From an uncultured Collinsella sp. (GTDB taxonomy: Bacteria; Actinomycetota; Coriobacteriia; Coriobacteriales; Coriobacteriaceae): a stretch of 13,233 nucleotides of DNA. The translations under genes and the position numbers were made by a program. The DNA is taken from contig CABUWR010000016.1 of assembly GCA_902495265.1 (NCBI GenBank), positions 1 to 13,233 on the forward strand, given 5' to 3'. The notes under the pieces were generated by a model. It was not told the origin of the DNA, did not search any database, and saw only the letters and a program-made list of their open reading frames with translations. Shown here in pieces: positions 1 through 5,846 of the stretch (its first letter is position 1; each line of letters opens with the position of its first letter).

Positions 1-575
1 CCCCAAATCTCGTGCAGGATAAACTGGTGCGTTAGTACCTTGTCGGCGTTATGTGCCAGCAGGCACAAGAGCTTGTACTCAATCGGCGTCAGATGCAGCT
101 CCTCGCCATCCATCGTGGCAATGCCGGCATCAAAGTCGATATACAGCTCACCGGTATCGAACGAGCCCTCGGAGGCAACGCCGCCCGTTTGCGCATACGA
201 AAGACGCCTGAGCGTCGTGCGAATGCGCGCGAGCAACTCCTCGACCGAAAACGGCTTGGTCAGGTAGTCGTCGGCGCCAGCATCGAGCGCACGGATCTTG
301 TCCGCATCCTCGCTGCGTGCCGAGACCACAATGATCGGCATGCCCGACCATGCGCGCACCGACTCCACCACCTTGACGCCGTCCATATCGGGCAGGCCCA
401 AATCGAGCAGCACGATGCCCGGCGCCTGCGATGAGGCGGCGGCGATGGCAGCATGGGCGGTCTCCACGGCCATATGACGCAAGCCGTGCGCCTCGAGCGC
501 AGCAACGATAAGGTTGCGGACGGCGGGATCGTCCTCGACAACCAAGATAAGCGGTTTTACGGCAGAGTTCGGCAC
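1..575 (-). CDS. kdpE: KdpE-family response regulator (3' end outside window)
   Basis: OmpR/PhoB-class transcription factor expected to be phosphorylated by the adjacent KdpD-type kinase and to control potassium-uptake genes. About 191 codons are present before the window edge. The receiver domain covers residues 8-122: acidic pair D15/D16, phosphoacceptor D58 in LLDLGLPDMDG, S85 as the switch Ser/Thr, and K107 in the DDYLTKPF motif. The winged-helix DNA-binding domain starts near residue 135 (ELHLTPIEYKLL) and is cut off at HEIW. The GTG start at 575-573 follows an AAGGAG site that lies inside the end of the upstream kinase gene. The kinase stop is only 4 nt away, so the two are translationally linked. 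The receiver is complete; the missing part is the recognition helix and wing. The family is clear. The Kdp assignment rests on the partner kinase. Confidence 0.92.
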   Translation of the reverse strand, partial: MPNSAVKPLILVVEDDPAVRNLIVAALEAHGLRHMAVETAHAAIAAASSQAPGIVLLDLGLPDMDGVKVVESVRAWSGMPIIVVSARSEDADKIRALDAGADDYLTKPFSVEELLARIRTTLRRLSYAQTGGVASEGSFDTGELYIDFDAGIATMDGEELHLTPIEYKLLCLLAHNADKVLTHQFILHEIW

Positions 576-579
576 GGCG

Positions 580-2205
580 CTACTCCTTATCAAACGAAAC
601 ATCGGCGACGGGAAGCTCAATCGTAAAGACCGAGCCGTGCGGGTCCGCCGCGGCAACCTCTATGCTACCGCCATGCGCCAACGCAATGGAGCGGCAGAGC
701 GAAAGACCCAGGCCCACGCTGCGGTGGCTGTCGGCCAGACCATGGTTGGCGGTGTAGAACGACTCAAAGATTCGCTCGCGGTCCTCGGGCGCAATGCCCG
801 GGCCGTCATCGGCTACCGAGCACGTCACGCATCCGTCGTCAACGTTAATCGAAATCACGATATGCGAGCCTGCGGGCGTATAGGTGATGGCATTGTTCAC
901 CAGGTTCACCACGAGCTGTACCATCAGACGCGCGTCGACGTTAACGAGCGCCGGCTCATCGCACGCCACCACCTTAAGGTCGTGCTCGCGCACGGCCGGA
1001 CTTACGTGGCGCAGCGCCTCCTCGACGATATCGTCCATGAGCTCGAGCGTAGTCGACAGATGCATGCCGCCGCCCTCGAGCTTGGTGATGGCAAGCAGGT
1101 TCTCGACGGTGGCGTTGAGCCATTGCGCATCCGAGCGAATGGACAGGAGCAGGCCGCGACGCGTCTGGGCGTCGAGCACGGCGGTGCCGGTCGAGCCCTG
1201 GTCGAGCAGCACATCGGCATTGCCCGAAATACTGGTGAGCGGCGTGCGCAGGTCGTGCGAAATGGAACGCAGCAGGTTGGCGCGCAGCTGCTCGTTTTTG
1301 GCGAGCACCGCCGCCTCCTCGCGGGCCTCCATGGCACGGGCGCGGTCGAGTGCCAGCTCGCCTTCGCTCACGATGGCATCGGCAAGTGTCCGCTCCTCGT
1401 GCGTCAGCACGTCGGGCTCGGCAACGATAGCCAGCACGCCCACCACCGAGGCGGGGTCGCCCGAGCGCACGAAGCCGTCGCCCGTGCGAACCGTCAGGTA
1501 GATGCCATAAAACGCCGAGCCGCCATAGGTGGCATCGAGCGGCGTACCAACATAGGCGGACGCCGAGAGCCGCGGCGGCATCTGCGGCGCCAGCTCGTGC
1601 ACCGGCGCGGCATCGCCCACGGCCGTGTACGTCGCACGCGGCAGCAGGTCATCGCCCTCGGCGTCGGCGCCGTACCACACGACCGGACAGCCCGAAAGAC
1701 GCGCCAGCTGCGTTGCCATGGCGTGAACGATCTGCTGTTCGTCGGCGCAGCGCTGCAACATGCGGTTGGTCTCGAGCACCATATGCGTGCGGCGGTCGCT
1801 GGCAGCGGCCTGTGCCAAGGCGCGGCGCAGGGCCAACGCAATCGAGCTCGACACAAGCGAGACCACGAACATGATGAAGAACATGCCGGGATAGACGCGG
1901 TCGATAAGCGACAGCGAGTAGCGCGGGTCGATAAACAAGAAGTTGTAGAGCGCCACGGCGGCAGCCGAGCTCAGCAAGCAATACAGGCGACTCCAAGTAA
2001 AGAATGCGCACAGCTGAACGGCGAACACATAGACGATCATGATGCTCGGCGCGAGACCCGGATGGTCGAGCAACGCGCCCACAATCGTCGCCGCGACCAG
2101 CAGCCCCACCGATACACAGGCGTCATACAGAGGGCCGCGGCGCGTCAGCGTTGTGCGCCGCCACCAAAAGCTATCGGCAATATCGCCGTCCGTACGGACG
2201 TCCAT
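580..2205 (-). CDS. kdpD: KdpD-type sensor histidine kinase lacking the N-terminal KdpD sensor region
   Basis: Membrane histidine kinase of 541 residues. Four hydrophobic helices at about 28-46, 51-71, 72-92 and 107-127 match the DUF4118 membrane module of KdpD. A GAF-like region follows (about 145-285), then HisKA with H317 in SISHDLRTPLT. The HATPase domain has the N box (N434, N437, N438), the G1 box DDGPG (466-470) and the G2 box GLGL (498-501). Classical KdpD is about 900 residues and begins with a KdpD domain carrying a Walker A motif plus a USP domain. Both are absent here: only about 27 residues precede the first helix. The ATG at 2205 has a GAGAGGGG-type ribosome site. It lies downstream of kup and a small membrane-protein gene and is coupled to kdpE. 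The kinase core is intact, so this is a short form and not a decayed gene. What it senses cannot be read from the sequence. Confidence 0.9.
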   Translation of the reverse strand: MDVRTDGDIADSFWWRRTTLTRRGPLYDACVSVGLLVAATIVGALLDHPGLAPSIMIVYVFAVQLCAFFTWSRLYCLLSSAAAVALYNFLFIDPRYSLSLIDRVYPGMFFIMFVVSLVSSSIALALRRALAQAAASDRRTHMVLETNRMLQRCADEQQIVHAMATQLARLSGCPVVWYGADAEGDDLLPRATYTAVGDAAPVHELAPQMPPRLSASAYVGTPLDATYGGSAFYGIYLTVRTGDGFVRSGDPASVVGVLAIVAEPDVLTHEERTLADAIVSEGELALDRARAMEAREEAAVLAKNEQLRANLLRSISHDLRTPLTSISGNADVLLDQGSTGTAVLDAQTRRGLLLSIRSDAQWLNATVENLLAITKLEGGGMHLSTTLELMDDIVEEALRHVSPAVREHDLKVVACDEPALVNVDARLMVQLVVNLVNNAITYTPAGSHIVISINVDDGCVTCSVADDGPGIAPEDRERIFESFYTANHGLADSHRSVGLGLSLCRSIALAHGGSIEVAAADPHGSVFTIELPVADVSFDKE

Positions 2206-2225
2206 CAGTGCCCCGCCCCTCTCTC

Positions 2226-2272
2226 AAAAACAAAAACCACCACAAAGGGACAGGCACCTTTGTGGTGGTTTT
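2226..2272 (-). terminator. Possible intrinsic terminator or attenuator ahead of kdpD
   Basis: Read on the minus strand, the 16-bp hairpin is followed at once by TTTTT, G, TTTTT (down to 2226), which is the layout of a Rho-independent terminator. It falls after the small membrane-protein gene and 21 nt before the kdpD start codon. It could therefore reduce read-through from kup into kdpDE. I found no good promoter between it and kdpD, so partial attenuation seems likelier than full termination. Confidence 0.45.
2233..2272. repeat. Perfect 16-bp palindromic hairpin, dispersed-repeat type
   Basis: Positions 2233-2248 pair exactly with 2257-2272 around an 8-nt loop. The inner core CAAAGGGAC...CCTTTG is shared with the palindrome at 4725-4759, while the outer arms differ (CCACCA here, AATGTG there). 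It sits in the gap between the small membrane protein and kdpD. A second copy of one arm, GTGGTGGTT, lies at 2278-2286. Confidence 0.85.
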
Positions 2273-2318
2273 CCCTCGTGGTGGTTCTAAGTGTAAAGCC
2301 TTCTACGACCGGCAGCCG

Positions 2319-2543
2319 CTAGACAAACAGCACGTGCGCGAGCAGGGCACACACGCACACCGCTCCAAATACCAGTGCCCCGATCGAAATTACGCGGTCG
2401 GCCATGTCCATGTTGGCACGATTCGTCAAAAACCGATCTTCGGCGGCGTCGGCGCGTGCCTCACGTACCAGCTCGGCAACCACCTCGCGGCCATCAAGCA
2501 TCTTTGCATCCATGTTTGCCTCCCCGGTCTCAATCTTGTCCAT
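2319..2543 (-). CDS. Small single-pass membrane protein downstream of kup
   Basis: An unrecognised 74-residue protein. The N-terminal 50 residues are charged and probably helical (VAELVREARADAAEDR). One hydrophobic helix (about residues 51-73) ends at the C-terminus, so a tail-anchored form with a cytosolic N-terminus is likely. The ATG at 2543 has GGAG 10 nt upstream. An in-frame ATG at 2513 has a stronger GGGGAGG site 5 nt upstream and would give 64 residues; either could be the true start. The gene begins 31 nt after the kup stop codon on the same strand and precedes kdpD, so cotranscription with kup is expected. A regulatory or accessory role in potassium transport is inferred from position only. 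Confidence 0.7.
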   Translation of the reverse strand: MDKIETGEANMDAKMLDGREVVAELVREARADAAEDRFLTNRANMDMADRVISIGALVFGAVCVCALLAHVLFV

Positions 2544-2574
2544 CGAAAACCAACTCCGTGCAACCCGTCGGCGC

Positions 2575-4602
2575 CTACGGCCGCTCGTTGGGGGCCAGGC
2601 GCTGCATCTTGTTCACGGCCTTGAACTTGGTGAACAGCGGCACGTACTCAAAGCTCACGTTGGAGTTCTCCAGGCCGTACCAACGTGCGGGCGTGCCGGC
2701 GGCGCGGCGGATGATGTACTTGAGCGTGATGGCCGTGCGCTCGCTGGGCTCCACGTCGCTCTCGGGCGCCAGAAGCTTACGGATCAGGACGAACTTGAAC
2801 GTACCGATGTTACCCGGATCCTTGTAGACCGAGTAGTCATGCGTCTGCGGCGGCAGCTCGCCGGTGGCAGCCAGGTCCTGAACAACCTGACGCAGGTAGG
2901 CATTGACGCGCTGGTTGATCTTGTAGCCCAGGTACAGATGCACGCGGAACACGTAGTCGGTGCCGAACGTCTCGACCGAATAGGCAAAGGTGTGCGGTTC
3001 GTCCATGGTCTCGACGTTCACAAACCACCAGGCGTGGGCACGCTTGGGATGCTTGTCCAAGATCGAGTAGACGATATCGCGGTCGATGTAGTCGGTATGG
3101 GTGTCCTTGGTCAGGTACACGATGTTGTCGCTCATGCGCTCGTAACGGTCGTCGTCGCGCAGGCGCTTGAGCTGCGGCAGGTAGCTACGCAGCGGCAGCA
3201 GCGTAAACTGGCGCTGCTCGACCGCCGTGCCGTTGTACCAGCACACCATAATGCCCATGATGAGTGCAGCCATGAGGATGGTGAAGTAGCCGCCGTGGAA
3301 GAACTTGGTAAGCGAGCTCACGAAGAAGAAGCCTTCGAGCAAAAGGAAGAAGGCCGCGAAGATCCACGGAGCAACCTTGAGCTTGCGCTCCTCGTGCAGG
3401 TAGAAGAAGAGCAGCAGCGTGGTGCACATCATAGTCAGCGTAATGGCAAGGCCGTAGGCGGCTTCCATATGCGCCGAATTCTGGAACAGCAGCACCACGA
3501 TGACGCAGCCGACAAGCATGACGTTGTTGACCATGGGGATGTAGAGCTGGCCCTTGGTCTCGGCAGGGTAGAAGACCTGCATGTGCGGCATAAGGTCCAG
3601 GCGGCTGGCCTCGGACACCAGCGAGAATGCGCCGGTGATGAGCGCCTGCGAGGCAATGATGGCCGCGACGGTGGAAAGGCCGACGGCAAACGGGCGCAGG
3701 CCCGGGGCGAGCATCTGGTAGAACGGGTTGAGGTCGGCAATGCCCATGAGCTCGGGGTTGGCAGCGTTGTTCATAAGCCAAGCACCCTGGCCCATATAGG
3801 AAAGCAGCAGGCAGCACTTAACGAACGGCCAGGTGGCGTAGATGTTGCCGCGGCCGACGTGGCCCATGTCGGAGTAGAGCGCCTCGGCACCGGTAGTGGC
3901 GAGGAAGCAGCTGCCCAGAATCATGATGCCCGCGTGGTTGTTGGGGCTTAGCAAAAAGGCGATGCCGCGCACCGGGTTGAGGCACAGCAGCACGGCGGGG
4001 TGCTGGAAGACAAAGAACAGACCCGTGCCGCCCAGGAACAGAAACCACAGCGTCATGATGGGACCAAAGGCGTGACCAATCTTGGCCGTACCGATGCGCT
4101 GTACCAAGAAGAGCGCGATGATGATGGCGAGCGTAATGGCGACGACGCGGCCCTGGTCATCGCCCAGCACGGCATGGACCGCCGGGATGGTGCGCAGGCC
4201 CTCGATGGCCGTGGTAACGGTAACGGCCGGCGTCAGGATGCCGTCGGCGAGCAGCGCGGCGCCACCCAGCATGGCGGGGATGATAAGCCACTTGCCGCAG
4301 CGCTTGACCAGGCTGTACAGGGCAAAGATACCGCCCTCACCATGGTTATCGGCGCGCAGCGAGATGAGCACATACTTGATGGTGGTCAGCAGCGTGACCG
4401 TCCACACGACAAGGGAGAGCGCGCCGAGCACGAACTCCTCCGTGACGCTTCCGATGCCGCCGTTGCCGGCAACGAGCGCCTTGGTTACATACATGGGGCT
4501 GGTGCCGATATCGCCGTACACCACGCCTAGCGTGACGAGCATCGCCGAGATGCTCACAGGAATCGCAGCGTGCGAGGCTGCCTCCTTGGCCTTTTGTTCC
4601 AT
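2575..4602 (-). CDS. kup: Kup-family potassium transporter
   Basis: Secondary K+ uptake protein of the KUP/HAK/KT family (TC 2.A.72), usually a K+/H+ symporter in the cytoplasmic membrane. It is 675 residues from the chosen start, close to the usual length. The family signature GVVYGDIGTSPMY is at residues 26-38. About twelve hydrophobic helices follow to near residue 455, with conserved segments such as ADNHGEGGIFALY and GAEALYSDMGH. A hydrophilic cytosolic tail of roughly 220 residues completes it. The frame extends back to a TTG at 4620, but those codons contain the ribosome site GGGAGGA, so ATG 4602 is the credible start. It heads a run with a small membrane protein and a KdpD/KdpE-type system, which suggests potassium-responsive control. 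Nothing indicates damage. Confidence 0.95.
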   Translation of the reverse strand: MEQKAKEAASHAAIPVSISAMLVTLGVVYGDIGTSPMYVTKALVAGNGGIGSVTEEFVLGALSLVVWTVTLLTTIKYVLISLRADNHGEGGIFALYSLVKRCGKWLIIPAMLGGAALLADGILTPAVTVTTAIEGLRTIPAVHAVLGDDQGRVVAITLAIIIALFLVQRIGTAKIGHAFGPIMTLWFLFLGGTGLFFVFQHPAVLLCLNPVRGIAFLLSPNNHAGIMILGSCFLATTGAEALYSDMGHVGRGNIYATWPFVKCCLLLSYMGQGAWLMNNAANPELMGIADLNPFYQMLAPGLRPFAVGLSTVAAIIASQALITGAFSLVSEASRLDLMPHMQVFYPAETKGQLYIPMVNNVMLVGCVIVVLLFQNSAHMEAAYGLAITLTMMCTTLLLFFYLHEERKLKVAPWIFAAFFLLLEGFFFVSSLTKFFHGGYFTILMAALIMGIMVCWYNGTAVEQRQFTLLPLRSYLPQLKRLRDDDRYERMSDNIVYLTKDTHTDYIDRDIVYSILDKHPKRAHAWWFVNVETMDEPHTFAYSVETFGTDYVFRVHLYLGYKINQRVNAYLRQVVQDLAATGELPPQTHDYSVYKDPGNIGTFKFVLIRKLLAPESDVEPSERTAITLKYIIRRAAGTPARWYGLENSNVSFEYVPLFTKFKAVNKMQRLAPNERP

Positions 4603-4637
4603 AAGCCGGTTTCCTCCCAACTTTAATGTTCGAAGGG

Positions 4638-4666
4638 ATTATAGGCAATCGGCCCATGTTTTAATG
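4638..4666 (-). promoter_or_regulatory. Putative kup promoter
   Basis: On the minus strand a perfect TATAAT lies at 4643-4638, about 36 nt upstream of the kup ATG. This would place transcription start near 4631 and give a short leader. The -35 hexamer at 17 bp spacing (CATTAA) is poor, which fits a promoter that needs an activator. The leader is too short to hold a ydaO-type c-di-AMP riboswitch. Confidence 0.5.
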
Positions 4667-4724
4667 CACTGTTTTCCCAGCTAGATAAAGATTTATACAG
4701 TCTTTAGGCTACCGCGGCGATATG

Positions 4725-4759
4725 GAATGTGACAAAGGGACTGCCCCCTTGTCACATTC
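4725..4759. repeat. Palindromic hairpin next to the nitroreductase stop codon
   Basis: GAATGTGACAA (4725-4735) pairs exactly with TTGTCACATTC (4749-4759). GGG (4737-4739) pairs with CCC (4746-4748) further in, with one bulged A. The centre ACAAAGGGACTG matches the core of the palindrome at 2233-2272. It abuts the nitroreductase stop at 4761-4763 and could protect or end that transcript, but no U-tract follows on the minus strand, so it is not called a terminator. Confidence 0.8.
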
Positions 4760-4760
4760 G

Positions 4761-5633
4761 TCATTTTCCAAGCCAGTTTTTGAACCACCATTCCATGGAT
4801 CGGCTCATCTCGGCCATAAAGGGACTCGTGTGCTTGCGGGTATAGATGTCCACGACGCGCTCCCCCACCTCGCGGGCATGCGGGCGAAACATCGCGTCCA
4901 TCTCGGCCACCTGCGCGTCCATGGTCGCGGCATCCGCGCGGCAGTAGCGCTCCTCGTGCACCAGGTTCACCACGGGATGCGCAATGGCCGGACGCTCCTT
5001 ACGGGGCGTGCCGATGATGAGCATCGACAGCGGCATGGTATAGGGCGGCAGATCGAGCAGCTCGGCAACTTCCTCGGCATTCTCGACGATATCGCCGATA
5101 TAGCAGCTTCCCAGCCCCAAGGCCTCGGCGGCAACCACGGCGTTTTGCGCGGCGATCACGGCGTCCTGGGCCGCGATGGCAAAGTCGCCCAAACCCGGTG
5201 CACGGCGAGGTGCCTTACCCGTGCGCTCGACAAACTCGGGCTCAAAGCAGCCCACGTGCTCAAACAGATCGATCCACTTGGCATAATCGACCACAAATAT
5301 TAGTGCCCAGGGCGCCTTGGCGATCATGGGCTGATGGTCGCACAGATCGGCCAGACGGTCCAGCGTAGCCTGCTCGCGAATGCTTACGATGGAATACATC
5401 ATCATGGCGCCCGCCGACGGCGCGCGACTCGCCGCATGCAAAATTGCCGCCCGCTGCTCGTCGGTCACCGCTACGGGACGGTCGTTGTCGTCGCGCGCAA
5501 AGGCACGCGTAGACGAGCGATGCTCCAAGATGTCCAGCACCGCATTGCCCGTGGTCTCAACCGGATAACCGTTCGCATCCACGACCGCAGCTCCGTCGCC
5601 GCCCATGTCCGCCTTGCAAACCTGCTCGCTCAT
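4761..5633 (-). CDS. Nitroreductase-family flavoprotein
   Basis: A 290-residue member of the FMN-dependent nitroreductase superfamily, whose members reduce nitroaromatics, quinones or flavins with NAD(P)H in the cytosol. Visible family features are HRSSTRAF at residues 38-45 (the phosphate-binding Arg-Ser-x-Arg region), APSAGAMM at 71-78, and GLGSCYIGDI at 173-182, the glycine-rich segment near the flavin. The family is usually 170-250 residues. The extra length is an N-terminal lead of about 30 residues and a C-terminal tail of about 50 residues ending in a Trp/Lys-rich stretch. The ATG at 5633 follows GAGGG at a normal distance. It is transcribed on its own, divergently from the LtaS-like gene across a 213-bp gap. 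The natural substrate cannot be assigned. Confidence 0.88.
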   Translation of the reverse strand: MSEQVCKADMGGDGAAVVDANGYPVETTGNAVLDILEHRSSTRAFARDDNDRPVAVTDEQRAAILHAASRAPSAGAMMMYSIVSIREQATLDRLADLCDHQPMIAKAPWALIFVVDYAKWIDLFEHVGCFEPEFVERTGKAPRRAPGLGDFAIAAQDAVIAAQNAVVAAEALGLGSCYIGDIVENAEEVAELLDLPPYTMPLSMLIIGTPRKERPAIAHPVVNLVHEERYCRADAATMDAQVAEMDAMFRPHAREVGERVVDIYTRKHTSPFMAEMSRSMEWWFKNWLGK

Positions 5634-5846
5634 CGCCCTACCCTCGCCATTTCTTTAAGAAGCCTTTACGTTTCCGTGTAATTCCCGTCCATTATCGCGC
5701 AGGTCGCCACTACATTGCGCCACACCGCCGCACGTGCGCGTTAATATGGCTGGTTGTTGTGCGCAGCCACCAATTGCAGCGCATATCTTGGTAACAATCG
5801 GGTAAACCCCCGCTTTCGTAGGTTTTAGTTTGTGAGGAGTCTCAGC

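Noticed and set aside
514..2322. Long plus-strand open frame (602 codons) opposite the kinase gene
   Set aside because: An antisense shadow of a GC-rich gene: Arg/His/Gln-rich composition, no family features, and the minus-strand frame has a full set of kinase motifs.
2404..3951. Plus-strand frame of 515 codons opposite kup
   Set aside because: A shadow frame; the kup signature and helices account for this DNA on the minus strand.
4603..4620. TTG start for kup at 4620
   Set aside because: The codons contain the GGGAGGA ribosome site of the ATG at 4602.
4603..4640. c-di-AMP (ydaO-type) riboswitch upstream of kup
   Set aside because: The predicted leader is only about 30 nt, far too short, and the conserved motifs are absent.
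5634..5846. Promoter and operator calls in the divergent gap (GATAAT-like box at 5691-5696 on minus, CGCACGTGCG palindrome at 5729-5738, TGGCTG/CAGCCA inverted repeat near 5745-5770)
   Set aside because: No convincing -35 partners on either strand, and the palindromes are short enough to occur by chance in GC-rich DNA.
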